This document shows, piece by piece, positions 20,531-31,619 of a DNA stretch of 64,000 bases; position 1 is the stretch's first letter, and every line of letters begins with the position of its first letter. The translations under genes were made by a program, and so were the position numbers. The notes beneath the pieces were generated by a model. The model was given only the letters and a program-made list of their open reading frames with translations. It was not told the origin of the DNA and did no database searches. Origin of the DNA: Zygnema cylindricum. Lineage: Eukaryota > Streptophyta > Zygnematophyceae > Zygnematales > Zygnemataceae. The DNA is taken from NCBI GenBank assembly GCA_037447655.1, contig JBBHKE010002911.1:1-64000 (forward strand), read 5' to 3'.

Positions 20531-21188
20531 ATGTCATATCCCATTCGGTCCCGTAATCCCTGGATAGGCCGCGATCCAATGTAGTTGTGCCACGTGTCAT
20601 CCAATGTGGGGATGACCACAAACTGATGAGATTCTCTTCCGCGATCTTGGCTTTCTTCTCGACCATCTGATTTAATGCAGATTTCAATCGTAGCCGTCAT
20701 AAATACTTCCACGGTATTTGTTTCGTAAAAGAAACAAAATGCGCGGTACTCGTTTCTCACCATACCTTAATTCGTACTTTTACATAACTGGATCTATGTA
20801 TACGTAAACATCCGCCGTTAAATGAATTATCCTACGTGGCAACAATTAAATATATATCAAACCCCATAGTATGTATCACTAGTCCTAGACTTAACGCATA
20901 AGTCTACTGGCTACGAGCGTCCTAACGGACGGCAGGTACCAGGATCAAATCCTGGATCCGACATCTTACTTTTTAGCAAATAAACCTACCTATCCGTAAA
21001 TGAACTAATCTATATCCCGTAAACCTCTAGATAGCCTAGGTAGCCATGGCTCTAGCTTCCTCTCCAACTTCTCAGTGCTTGCAACAAGTCTGGGAGTTGG
21101 AGAGTGAAGTTAGAGGCAGAGTGCCTCGGCTTCTTTCCGTATTCCAATTTAGACCTAGAAAATACTAAAAGAACAATCGATTTCTACA
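20531..21188 (-). repeat. 5' LTR of copia-1, outer part
   Basis: 658 bp completing the LTR interrupted at 9915. With 9510-9915 it totals 1064 bp, matching the 1067-bp 3' LTR. The minus-strand start is TGTAGAAATCG. Confidence 0.85.
20939..20955 (+). other. Initiator-tRNA-like T-arm hairpin in copia-1 LTR
   Basis: ccaggatcaaatcctgg forms a perfect 5-bp stem with a 7-nt loop, antisense to copia-1. With its flanks it matches the plant initiator tRNA-Met T-arm and 3' acceptor region at about 25 of 31 positions as I recall that tRNA. The loop begins with A, a feature of eukaryotic initiators, where elongators have T. The anticodon part upstream is not recognisable, so it is not a functional tRNA gene. 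Confidence 0.5.
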
Positions 21189-22257
21189 CATCCACCCTGT
21201 ATCGGTAGTGATCCTCGACCACCTCTACGAAGGGTTATGCATAAGGGTTTAGCTGAACATAACCGTTGTGATTATTCCCTAGGTCCTTTGTTCTCATAAA
21301 ATTCCAGACTGTGTGTGACGGCACGATGAGAGGGATATTGACAAGTTCCCCAGGATCTCTTGTGCGCCACGCTGCTAGCCACTCCGAAGGATCCCAATAA
21401 AAATGTTTGGCAAAGCTGAAGGCGAGGTCTGGATGTTGCGAATCGATGGGTAGTGGAAAAAGATAGTCGAGAATTTCTTCTTCTTTTTCACTTTCCGCTT
21501 TCGTTTCTCCTTCCTCACGTCGAAGGATAAACAAATAAACCCCTTAGGGTACTGCTCCTCGGCCTTCTTTTCGGAGCTCTCTGAAGACTACTCGTCAGCG
21601 GTACTCTCTTAATTCGGATCCCTCATCACCTCTCGATCAGAGGCACACTCCTCTATTTGTGGGGGCGTCGGTTCCAGCTCTGGCTCTTCAGCGTCAGAGA
21701 GAGCTCATGGTCTTCTTCATCCTCACAGTCCCCCTCTTTAACTCGGTTATAATCGGGGTCCTGCAAATTTTCCGACCAATACCCTCCACTGGTTTCAGCC
21801 GGTCCTTCCGCACTACTAGCAGTCTCTCCTTGCTCTGGTTCTTCCCCCATTCCCCTTCTCCTGTCCGCCTCTACCATGACCTCAGCCGCGTTTAACAATC
21901 TGTCCCGGCAAGGTATATTCTCCTAACCCACCCGTAGAAGTTTCCTCTTTTTTAGTGGTGGTGAGGACGACGAGGCCATGGATGCTGCTGTCCAAGATAC
22001 TTCAAGCAACGTGAAAAGTGACGGTAAACTGGCGGTGCGGAGCGAGATGCTCTCCAAACTACTTCGACTAGGCTGGTCGCGAGGACAATTGGCGCCTTCA
22101 GCTGAGAGGGTAGAGGGATTCAAAATTGGACTCCTCTAGGCGTTGCAGCGTGCGAGAATATCGCAGCGTCCAACATTTTGTAAGTTGCGCTGTTGCGATG
22201 ATACCGAGGGTTCGACCTCACGAAGGCTGCAATTCCCAACTACGCCGTTGCGCTTTT
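21189..22257 (-). pseudogene. Extra 3' ORF of gypsy-1, N-terminal two thirds
   Basis: The minus-strand region between the chromodomain stop (22261) and the copia-1 insertion. Successive frames give an N-terminal part with a basic nuclear-localisation-like motif (PPLKKRKLLR, 21923-22123), an acidic Glu/Asp/Ser-rich part (21653-21898), and a globular-looking part (21235-21534: FYWDPSEWLAAWRTRDPGEL, IPLIVPSHTVWNFMRTKDLG). After the break it continues at 4121. The total would be about 500 residues. No known family is recognised. Stops and shifts show that it is dead here. Confidence 0.55.
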
Positions 22258-22260
22258 CTG

Positions 22261-24028
22261 TCAGCTCAACGGTGGCCTTGCGATTCTCTTACGCGCCATT
22301 ACTATGATGCGCTTCGGTGTTTGCGCAGCTAGAGTGATTTGGTATGTTACCATCGCTGATGCGTTTCCTCGCCGCGTCCCCAAGATGACTGCGACGGTTG
22401 CGATATTGTGATTTGTTTCTTTTTTGTGCTCATTGCGAATTCCCCTCAGGTTATGCTGAGTGTCTGCACTTTGCTTAAACTGGCGCAACAAATCGGGGGA
22501 ATGGAGATCCGTTTCGTTCACCCATGAATCGTCCTCCACTCCGTAACCTTTCCACCACACTACATAATGCGTGGAGTAGGAATTTGGTAGGCGACGTGAG
22601 TGCAAAATTTCCTCAACCTCGTATTCGTCCGAGGTAGCGTGAATTGGCGGTAGCGGGGTAGACGGGCGACGATTAGGAAAAACCGATTTGGGGTCGCGAA
22701 ACGGTTTGAGTAGTGAAACATGGAACACATTGTGTATCCGCCATTCTTGTGGAATATCAAGTCTGTAGGCCACTTCGTTCACTCTGGAAAGTACCGTGAA
22801 TGGTTGCGTAAACTTCAGTGCCAATTTATTTGAAAGTGGACCCGGTAATGACATGTTTGCCGTTTTAATGGGAACTTTGTCACCAACACAAAAGATGACG
22901 TCCTTCCTATGAGCGTCGGCCTGCGACTTTTGATGATTCTTTGCCTGTTGGAGGGCATTCGCCGCCTTTTCCAGGTTCACTTGCAACGTTCGCGCAAAGT
23001 CCACAGCGGCCAATGTGGGGCAATCGGTGACCAATAAGTTTTGGGGAAGGATAGGCTGTCGCCCATTGAGAGAGAATGGTGTAGCGTTAGTTGACGAGTG
23101 TACAACACTGTTTTATGCCACTTCAATCACCGTCAAATGATTCACCCAATCCGTTTGGTGCACCGACACATAAGCCTTTAAAGCCTCCTCCAACGTTCTG
23201 TTCACTTTCAGTCTGACACTCGGTCTGAGGCTGGTACGCTTTGGACATGGCAAACTATGTTCCACACAACTCAAACAGACTTTTCTAGAAGTGACTGACA
23301 AATTTTCTATCGCGACCACTCATGATTTTTTTCGGAAGCCCGTGTTGACGGAAAGTCTCCCGAAAGAATAAAATTGCAACTTCCCGAGCTGTAGCAGTGG
23401 TTGTCATAGGTAGGAATGGGCCATTTTTGTAAGGTAATCCACGACGACGAATATAGAGTCATAGCCTTCCGCAGTTAACGGAAGTGCAACAATAAAGTCC
23501 ATCGAATTCGCTTCTCACGGAACTGACGGTGTAGGAAGAGGTTGTAAAAGCCGTTGACGACCCGATTTCGATTTGTTTACGTTACATCAGTCACACGTTC
23601 TGGCATACTCAACGATATCATGAGTCATCTTTGGCCAGTAATATGCTTCAACTACACGCGAAATTGTTTTATCTCGTCCAAAATGTCCACTGAGCGGCTC
23701 GTCATGACTCATTTTAAGTATTGTGTGATGCAATTCTTGGTTTGTCGGAACATAAAGTCGAGACGTCTGACTCGGTGTGTATCGCGATATGTTGTTGGCG
23801 CTGCGAATCAAGATCTTACGTTTGAGCAATTCCTTAATTGTATCATCGTCATCGTACGCGACCTTAATCCTATGTAGCCACTGCATATCCACTTGCACTG
23901 TAGTTGTCACTGCGTTGACTTTTTGATCCTGCATTTTGTTCGCTGCTCTGGTGTCCTTTTTCCCAACATCCTCGCTTCGCTCATGCGATGATTGCAATAC
24001 TTGCTCCGTCATTGGCGTAGGGACACCA
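22261..24028 (-). pseudogene. Gypsy-1 integrase with chromodomain
   Basis: The start (up to 24028) has the H2C2 zinc motif (HHTILKMSHDEPLSGHFG, ending YARTCD, then a stop and CNV) and YYWPKM. The catalytic core follows in broken frames (MDFIVALP, IFVVVDYLTKMAH). The open frame 22261-23034 holds the integrase C-terminal module (GDKVPIKTANMSLPGP, LALKFTQPFTVLSRVNEVAYRL, IHNVFHVSLLKPF) and a chromodomain (EYEVEEILHSRRL, HYVVWWKGYGVEDDSWVNE) with its aromatic and acidic residues present. Chromodomains tether integration to modified histones. The core is interrupted by stops. Confidence 0.9.
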
Positions 24029-25054
24029 TGTTGTTCTACAACCACCATTGCAGGCGGAGAACCAGCAGTAGTAGTGGAAGTAGATATGAAAAACAACATA
24101 AACTATCGAAGTACCTACTAAACGGCCAACTTAGATCTGACACAAAATATGACTTAGAAAGCCAAAATTCTTCAAATTTGCCACAATGATACACAATACA
24201 ATAAACTGACAATTCCCAAAATAGCAGCCCAAATGACTCACTATAATATAAGATATGATGTCTGGAAGTTTCCAAAAAATTGCCCTTAGAAAATCATATT
24301 CCCAAAACTGGATGCTACAAAATTGGCTAAGTCCTAAGTTATATACTCACAGTGTGTATCTACTGATCTACACTAATTCGGGTGACCGTTACTACGGTTA
24401 TTATCCTGACTAATGACAAAGCATCCTACCCATACGTCACTGTACCTAAAAACCCTAATTACTATTTTCTAAAAAACTGATTAATGGAACACTATTTTTT
24501 ATCACACTAAACTACAAACTAATGTTATTGAGATATTTACAGACATTGAACCGTACACAAAACGTTCTAACCGTACACAAAACGTTCCAAATGCTTAGTC
24601 AGCGATAACCGCTAAAGTCCAGGCGAATGTGGTCGTGTAGTACGAAGCACCTGAGTGCTTCGTCACTTGTGGTCCCACGCAAATCACGCTTGGTCCCTTG
24701 TGAATCGCGCTTGTGGTCCCAGGTGAATCGCGTCCGTTGGAACAAATTCGATCGACGATGGAACTGTCGAGTTGTACCATACGTTTCCGGAATACTCGGA
24801 ACAGATCCCGTTCGTCCGATCATGTGAATCGCATTGTCAACTTTTTGACACGTATGGCTGACTGTCGGCGCTACTCCAAAAAGCTGCATACATACTTTTG
24901 CCGACACGTGTCCCTACAAAAGTACGGTACACTCTACTGTACCTTCTGCTATTGTAACACTATTTAAGGTAAGTATTACAATAGAATACTAGGAAAAATA
25001 TCATAAGTTGTTTTTACCCCTATTGACTGAAATAAAGATTTATAGATTACAACA
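24029..25054 (-). repeat. 3' LTR of copia-2
   Basis: 1026 bp, preceded on the minus strand by the polypurine tract AAATTTAGGGGAG (25055-25067). Confidence 0.87.
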
Positions 25055-26659
25055 CTCCCCTAAATTTTTAGACTCAGTTACTCACTTAGTCCAATAGCAT
25101 CTCTGCAAAACTGTAACTTAGGAGTAGGAAGGGCTTTTATTAACATGTCAGCCACCATCTTCTCATCTGGAAAAAAACACAATTTAACGACTTTTGGAAG
25201 TACTTTTTCTCTAACAAAGTGAAGTCTAACATCCATGTGTTTTCTCTTAAAGTGATGGCTGGGGTTAGAGGCAATTGCTATGGCAACTTGGTTGTCACAC
25301 CAGATAGCTTGAGGGCCAGTTTGCATATACCCAAGTTCCTATAAAATGGACTTGACCCATAGGAGCTCCTTGAGGGCGGAAGCTGCTGCCATATATTCTT
25401 ACTCCATTGTGGATTGAGCTGTAACCTTTCGTAATTTGGTACTCCAGCAGCAAGTTCCATCTCCAATCTTCAGAACAAAACTGGTCGTAGATTTCCGGCT
25501 TGGCATGTCCCCATAGCTAGCATCGCTCCACGTCTGGATTTTCACCTCTCCTCCTTCGAGAACAAGCTTGAGATTTCGAGTACCTGCAAGATATCTCAAC
25601 CCTCTTTTCGCTGCTTCCCTGTCTGCCCTTTTAGGATTCTGTAGCCTTCTACTCAAGACTCCCACAGCTGCTGCAATATCGGATCTCGTACAATTCATAA
25701 AATATATAAGACTTCCAACTACCTGTCTATATGGTTTTGAAGCCATAAACTCTTCCTCCCCTGTCTGTAGACTCTCACCAACAATTATGCCTGAATCTAT
25801 ATCAATTCCTTCTAATTTCTGCCTGAATTCCATGGGAGTTACGGATCCTTTCACATGGTTCATTTCAAATCTTTCTAGCATGTTACCTATTGCTTCTTTC
25901 TGAGTCAACATAATCAGCCTTTTGTTTCTGTCTCTTTCTACCTGTATTCCTAAGATGTATTTGGCCTCACCGAGGTCATTTATCTCAAACCTAGACCTTA
26001 AAGCCGCTTTAATGTGGTTTATTTCATCCATTGACTTACTTTTTAATAATAGATCAACCACATATAGAGTAATGTAAATTATCCCTTCCTCTCTTTGTAG
26101 AACATATACAGAAGGATCTGAGCTAATATTCTTAAAACCTAGCCTAGTCAAAAACTCATCTAACTTCAAATTCCATTGACGCGGATGGCTTTCCTGCTCG
26201 GAGGAAGATCCACTAGCTCCCATGCTCCCATGTGTGTGCCTCCATAATAGAATTAATTTCATCGTTTGCCGCCTCGATCCACTGATTTCTCTCAAGTGAT
26301 GAGAAGGCCTCATGGAATCGTTAGAGGCTCCTCTGTAGCTGCAAAAAAAACAAAGTGAGAGCTTGCTTGCAGACGGCTGCTAGATCTCTTTCCCCCGGAA
26401 ATTCTGAGGTTGAGATTGTCGGCAACCTCTGATTTCGTTGTTTAGTTTGAACCGTAACTTGATCAGGTACAGAATGTGTAGTAGTTCCTTCCACCTGAGT
26501 TCTAGCTTGTGGGAAAGCATCCTGTAAAGGCACCAGAGGAGCTGAAGGAAGAGGTGTCCCACTTGCCGGTGAATAGGAGACTCGCTGCGTATGGTGAAAA
26601 ATTACATATTCTTGCTTTTCGTTTGCCGGTTGATCTGGCACTTTAAACAGGTTAACCAA
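25055..26659 (-). pseudogene. Copia-2 RT and RNase H with internal deletion
   Basis: On the minus strand the linker (26321-26659, with FPGERDLAAVCKQALTLFF) leads into the RT start around ERNQWIEAANDEINSIMEAH, in a broken frame near 26240. Near 26180 it jumps directly to RQWNLKLDEFLTRLGF. The middle of RT, including the YKARLVAKG and AFLHG motifs, is therefore deleted. The catalytic motif reads TLYVVDLLLKSK, so one Asp of YVDD is Val. RNase H keeps WSDASYGDMPSRKSTTS, then after stops EELLWVKS-like and WCDNQVAIAIASNPSHHFKR, ending MVADMLIKALPTPKLQ. Confidence 0.85.
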
Positions 26660-26719
26660 ATCCTTTTCATCTTAAATCTGGATATTTCTAAAAACATTCA
26701 CTTTCTGTTTCTCAAGTAC

Positions 26720-27385
26720 AAAAACTCAATATCCTTTCGCATTATCATCATACCCCATAAAAATCCCAAGTAAGCCTTTAGGCTCCATTTTCCATCTATC
26801 CTGTGAAGTATCTAAAATAAAACACTTGCTGCCAAAGATCGTAAAGTGACTAACATCAGGTTTTTCCCGTGTCCAAAGTTCCATAAGGTGTAGTGCTAAC
26901 AGACCTAGAAGCAATTCTATTTTTAATATAAACATCACAGTTAAGTGTTTCAGCCCAGAATTTCAAATCTAGCCATTTATCTGCAAGCATGGACCGGGCA
27001 CTCTCTGTCACTGTCCTATTTAATCTCACAGTAACACCATTTTGTTCCGGTGTATATGGAATTGTAAGATTGTGACTGATACCTTCCTAAAGGAGAAATT
27101 CTTCGAATTCCTTCGATGTGTATTCTCCTCGTTGTCCGATCTTAGCGCCAATATTGGAACTCCATGAAGCTTTTCCGCCCACGCTTTGTAGTGTTTGAAG
27201 TGAGTAAATACTTCACTTTTATGTCGCATGACGTAAACTTTGGTGTACCACGAGTAGTCATCTCTAAATATGACCATATAGTGGACCCCTCTAGCCGAAG
27301 CTACTTGTGAAGGACCGAAAAAATCAAAATGGATGAGTTGCAAAACTTTTTCTGATCTATGGTCTGTTTCCTGTGGAAATGGCAA
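26720..27385 (-). pseudogene. Copia-2 integrase, decayed
   Basis: The frame 27026-27385 has PFPQETDHRSEKVLQLIHFD with the first catalytic Asp, FRDDYSWYTKVYV, and LRSDNEENTHR at the second Asp. The frame then shifts before the final motif. The later segment (26726-26938) gives WTREKPDVSHFTIFGSKCFI and LLGIFMGYDDNAKGY. Confidence 0.82.
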
Positions 27386-27406
27386 TTTGTGGATCTTGCC
27401 AAGTGA

Positions 27407-28050
27407 TCAACCATCACATGTTTTTATAGGATGAGATGTGAGAGAAACTCCATCAACTTTTCCCGAATTCACCATTTTCTTTAGACTATCGTAATTCATG
27501 TGCCCTAATCTCTTATGCCACAACTCATTATCAGATTCCACACTGAAGTAGAGAACATCATTTTCCTTATATTCAGCCATGTCCATCTGGTACATTTTGC
27601 TCGCATCTCTAGTTCTTCTTACTGCGACTTTCCATTTCTTGTTAACAACCTGTCTCCCTCTTTTCAGAACAACCTCAAAGCCTTTGCTCTCCACTAATGA
27701 TGTAGAAAAAACATTGTGAAGGGTTCTCTCTAGCGAATTTCCCCCCACATCTACCATCAATGATACATCACCTGAGCTGAGGTTTGAACACTCATGCCGC
27801 AAACATAGTAGATACTCTTTGGAGATGTTTGCTACAGATTCGTAAAAGCCGCATTGTTCCAACACATGTGGGCAGACGCTCCCGTGTCCATGATTCATCC
27901 TACATCCTTTGGAATCTCCATGGCAGCCGCCATAGCAAATAAATCCGCCTCCTCCTGCTCATTAAAGCTGAGAGACTCATCTGCATCAATTGCAGAAGCT
28001 GAAAAAAGAGCATTTCCACGGGAAGGATTTCTCGAAAAACCTCTGTGATA
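27407..28050 (-). pseudogene. Copia-2 protease and pre-integrase region, decayed
   Basis: The frame 27407-27898 starts near the protease active site, which is unrecognisable (NHGHGSVCPHVLEQCGFYES where a DSGA-type motif is expected). It continues through SSGDVSLMVDVGGNSLERTL and NVFSTSLVESKGFEVV to the integrase zinc segment (LWHKRLGHMNYDSLKKMVNS). Confidence 0.75.
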
Positions 28051-28849
28051 CTAGCTCTGTTGCCAACCTGGCCTGTATAAACCTGTCTCAATAGCCTTCT
28101 TCAATTTAGGACAGTACTTGTATCCATGACCCTTCTCAAAAAATAAGAAACAAATAGTAGTAGATGGCCTATTCTGCCTTTGATTAAACTGATTCTGATT
28201 CTGGTTAAACTGATTCCTATTCTGATTAAACTGATTACTTTTGTCAAAGTCTGTTGCAAATGCTTCAACCTTTCCTTCTCCCTCAAGGAGTTTAGCATTT
28301 GTTTCTTCCTCCAATATAAAATTATACGCTAATTGAAATGACCAGCTAGCTTTATCATGGCTTTTTAATAGAACAGACACACCCTTCATGCTACTACCCT
28401 TCATGATTCTAAGGAGACCTCTAATAAGCAAAGCTGCCTGTTGAAACTCAGGAAATGATCCCCCAGCAGAAGAGTGAGCATCAATGAGCGCGTGAAAAAT
28501 GTCACAATACTCAACCATTTTTCCCCTCGTGTATTTGTATCCCCAAATTATTCCAGCCACCAAGAGCTCCTCGTGAACATTCGCTTTCTCAAAAGCGGAT
28601 TTGAGTGATGTCCATATCTCCCTCGCCTTCTTCATTTTCAGTTGAGACATGACCAAATTTTTTTGAAATACAAAAAATTATATTTTTCATTGCCATTTAA
28701 TTTTTCTTCGCCCAAGCTGGATCTGTTTCATCAAGGGAACCATCCAAGACCCCCAACAAGTCAGCAGTTTCAAACGACGATTCAACCATTGCCGCCCAGT
28801 AGGCATACTTTTGGCCGTTGAAGATAGAACTTCTTGACGAAAGGCCCAT
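28051..28849 (-). pseudogene. Copia-2 gag
   Basis: Begins at the ATG in the primer site (minus strand, plus position 28849): MGLSSRSSIFNGQKYAYWAA. It continues with WAKKN, a gap at about 28660-28696, and then the long open frame 28051-28656 (SQLKMKKAREIWTSLKSAFE, GYKYTRGKMVEYCDIFHALI). An Asn/Gln repeat (NQFNQNQNQF) and a degenerate knuckle, CFLFFEKGHGYKYC, in which the second Cys is Phe, end the protein. Confidence 0.8.
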
Positions 28850-28853
28850 AACA
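28841..28853 (-). other. Primer-binding site of copia-2 (variant half-tRNA type)
   Basis: On the minus strand TGTTATGGGCCTT follows the LTR end AACAACA. Ten bases (GTTATGGGCC) match the initiator tRNA-Met anticodon-loop complement; the flanks have drifted. It again contains the gag ATG. Confidence 0.6.
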
Positions 28854-29863
28854 TGTTGTTCTACAACCACCGTTGCAGGTAGAGAACCAGCAGTAGTAGT
28901 GGAAGTAGACATAAAAAACAACAGAAACTATCAAAGTACCTACTCAATAGCCAACTTAGATCTGAAACAAAATATGACTCAGAAAGCCAATATGCTTCAA
29001 ATGATTCAAAATACAGTAAACTGACAATTCCCAAAATTGCAGGCCAAATGACTCAGTAAACTATAAGATATGATGTCTGGAGTTTCCAAAAAACTACCCT
29101 TAGAAAATCATATTCCCAAAACTGGAAGCTACAAAATTGGCTAAGTTATATACTCACAGTGTGTATCTACTGATCTACACTAATTCAGGTGACCGTTACT
29201 ACTGTTTTTATCCTGACTAACGACAAAGCATCCTACCCCTACGTCACTGTACCTAAAAACCCTAATTACTATTTTCTAAAAAATTGATTAATGGAACACT
29301 ATTTTTTATCACACTAAACTACAAACTAATGTTATTGAGATACTTACAGACATTGAACCGTACACAAAACGTTCTAACCGTACACAAAACGTTCCAAATG
29401 CTTAGTCAACGGTAACTGCTAAAGTCCTGCCGAATGTGGTCGTGTAGTACGAAGCACCTGAGTGCTTCGTCACTTGTGGTCCCACGCGAATCACGCTTGT
29501 GGTCCTTTGTGAATCATACTTGTGGTCCCAGGTGAATCGCGTCCGTTGGAACAAATTCAATCAACGATGGTACCATCGAGCTCTACCATACGTTTCCGGA
29601 ATACTCGGGACAGATCCTGTTCGTCCGATCATGTGAATCGCATCGTCAACTTTTTGACACGTATGGCTGACTGTCGGCGCTACTCCAAAAACCAACATAC
29701 ATTCTTTCGCCGACACGTGTCCCTGCAAAAGTACGATACACTCTACTGTACCTTTTGCTATTGTAACCTTATTTAAGGTAAGTATTACAGTAGACTACTA
29801 GGAAAAACATCCTAAGTTTTTTTTACCCCTATTGACTGAAATAAAGATTTATTAATTACAACA
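28854..29863 (-). repeat. 5' LTR of copia-2
   Basis: 1010 bp, about 95 percent identical by eye to 24029-25054 over the compared stretches (for example the tandem 'ccgtacacaaaacgttc' pair near 29358-29395). Confidence 0.87.
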
Positions 29864-29868
29864 CACTA

Positions 29869-30090
29869 GGCCTCCTTGACAAAGCATTTGTCGGGTTTGT
29901 CTTGCTGTTTGTATTCGATAGTTAACTTTTTGATCATGCATTTTGTTTGGTGATGCGGCGTCTTTTTTCCTTGCATCCTCGCGTCGCTCATGCGATGATT
30001 GCGATACTTGCTCTGTCATTGGCGCAGCGACGCCAGGCCTTCTTCACAAAGCATCTGTCGGGTTTGTCTTGCCCGGTTTGTATTCGATAG
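29869..30090 (-). repeat. 167-bp internal tandem duplication in gypsy-1 pol linker
   Basis: The unit starting ggcctccttgacaaagcatt at 29869 restarts at 30036 (ggccttcttcacaaagcatc). Part of the next unit is found across the copia-2 insertion at 23905-24023. The duplicated stretch codes for the linker between RNase H and integrase (EQVxQSSHERxED-like) and for the preceding GKTNPTDAL region. Confidence 0.75.
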
Positions 30091-30552
30091 TTAACTCTTG
30101 TCCGAAGGTCTGAAGAAAGGTCATCTATCTGACCGTTTTCTTTGACAACTTGGGTTGCGTTTGGAGATACTCTAAAGTGTGGTGATATATGATTATAGTG
30201 ATCCGCTTCCCTTGAACCTAGCACTTTCAGACTTCCAACGCATTAATGATCGTTATTGTATCTTTCTCATGTGTGGCCCAATTAAGTTTCGCTGCCTTGA
30301 GCTTCCGACTATCATAGGCAATAGGTTGTAGGCCTTTTCCATGATCTTGCATAAGGATTGCTCAAATAGCCGTATCAATGGCGTTGGTAATTATTGTCCA
30401 AGGTAACTTGGAGACGGGAACAGCTAACACAGGGGCGGTAACCAAGCGTTCTTTTAGCGTGTCAAAAGTTGCCTTTTGCGTCGTTTTTCACTCATAGGGT
30501 ACGTCATTCTTGAGTAGGTCTGTTAGGGGTGTAGCATTTTTTGCGAAACCTT
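30091..30552 (-). pseudogene. Gypsy-1 RNase H, decayed
   Basis: Broken minus-strand frames show TVPVSKLPWTIITNAIDTAI, MQDHGKGLQPIAYDSRKL, AKLNWATHEKD and YHHTLEYLQTQPKLSK. These are the usual gypsy RNase H motifs (VLTDAS, PVAYASRKL, Y..HEKE, HHSLKYL) in changed form. The first catalytic Asp position reads NAID after substitutions. Several stops are present. Confidence 0.75.
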
Positions 30553-31617
30553 TTACGAATCAGCAATAGTAAGAACATAATCCAAGAAAGTTGCATAACT
30601 CCGTAACATCGATCGGCTGCGGCCACTCCTTAACTGCTCTAGTTTTATTCGATCCAATGCGATCCCATCCCGGCTCACCACATGACCTAAAAACTCAATT
30701 TTCTCCTTTAAAAAGTCACATTTACTCGTCTTTGCGTACAACTTGTTTTCCCAAAGGACTTGTAAGACTGTTCGCAGGTGCTCCACATGATCTTCCAACG
30801 TCTTGCTATACACCTGGATGTCGTCCAAAAAAACTATTGCAAAAGCGTCTAAATATTGCCGAAAGATAGAATTCATCAAGTGCATAAAGGTTGGCGGCGC
30901 GTTGGTCAATCCGAATGGCATAACCAGATATTGTAAATGACTGTACCGAGTCCAAAATGCAGTATTTTCCACATCTTACTCCGCAATTCTAATTAGGTGA
31001 TAACCGCTTCATAAGTCTATCTTCAAAAAATATTTGGCTTCTCTTAACCGATCTAACAATTCATCTATCCTTAGTAGAGGGTACCCATTTTTAACCGTCA
31101 ACTTGTTTTGCTCTTGGTAGTCCACACACATACGTAAACCTCCATCTTTCTTATTCACAAAGAGGACGGGGGCTCCATATGGTGACTTGCTTGGTTCAAT
31201 TGCTCCGGCTTCCACCAACCCCGCATGCTGCTTTTTGAGTTCATCTAATTCGGTGTAACTCATTTTACACATCCGATTAGCCGAGGGTAAAGCTCCGGAA
31301 ACCAGCTCTATCTTGTGATCTACGTCGCGCTTTGGAGGTAATCCTTCCGGGAGCTTCGGGGGAAAGACATCAACATACTCCTCGAGAAGCTTTGTCACGA
31401 CTTTCGGCGCCTCTACAAAAGTCTTTTCTGAGTTGTCACCTCTTTTTGAGTCAAAGTCGAGATCTTTCTTACTCCATTCCTCCGAAATCCCCTCTTTCGT
31501 TTCCTCCACTGGTTGGAAGACCACCATTCCAACTGTCTCCCCTTTCTTGAGTGCCCTCTTAAGCTGTAAGGATGAAAGCAGGAGGCCATCTTCAAATCCT
31601 TTACCTGCCGCTCCCAC
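30553..31617 (-). pseudogene. Gypsy-1 reverse transcriptase
   Basis: The frame 31009-31617 covers the pre-RT region and RT motifs 1-3 ([66 protein letters not shown]). After stops at the motif 3/4 boundary, 30553-30972 gives MPFGLTNAPPTFMHLMNSIF and the catalytic VFLDDIQVYSKTLEDHVEHL (FLDD intact), then KCDFLKEKIEFLGHVVS. The plus-strand frames here are shadows. Confidence 0.9.
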
Positions 31618-31619
31618 AT

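Larger units (their letters stand above)
4126..21188 (-). mobile_element. Ty1/copia element copia-1, nested in gypsy-1
   Basis: Minus-strand copia. The 5' LTR is split into 20531-21188 and 9510-9915, the primer site is at 9496-9509, gag-pol occupies 5193-9505, and the 3' LTR is 4126-5192. A CATC duplication (4122-4125 and 21189-21192) flanks it and lies in the extra gypsy ORF. Order along the minus strand is gag, protease, integrase, RT, RNase H, which defines Ty1/copia. LTR-LTR divergence of about 13 percent by eye in the compared stretch and many stops indicate an old, dead copy. The chimeric element at 9916-20525 inserted later into its 5' LTR. Confidence 0.88.
24029..29863 (-). mobile_element. 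Ty1/copia element copia-2, nested in gypsy-1
   Basis: LTRs at 24029-25054 and 28854-29863 (TGTTGTAAT...AACAACA on the minus strand, about 95 percent alike) are flanked by CACCA (24024-24028) and CACTA (29864-29868). That is a 5-bp target duplication with one later change. The element interrupts the gypsy RNase H-integrase junction. Its gag-pol is decayed and has an internal deletion within RT. It is younger than gypsy-1 by nesting. Confidence 0.88.
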
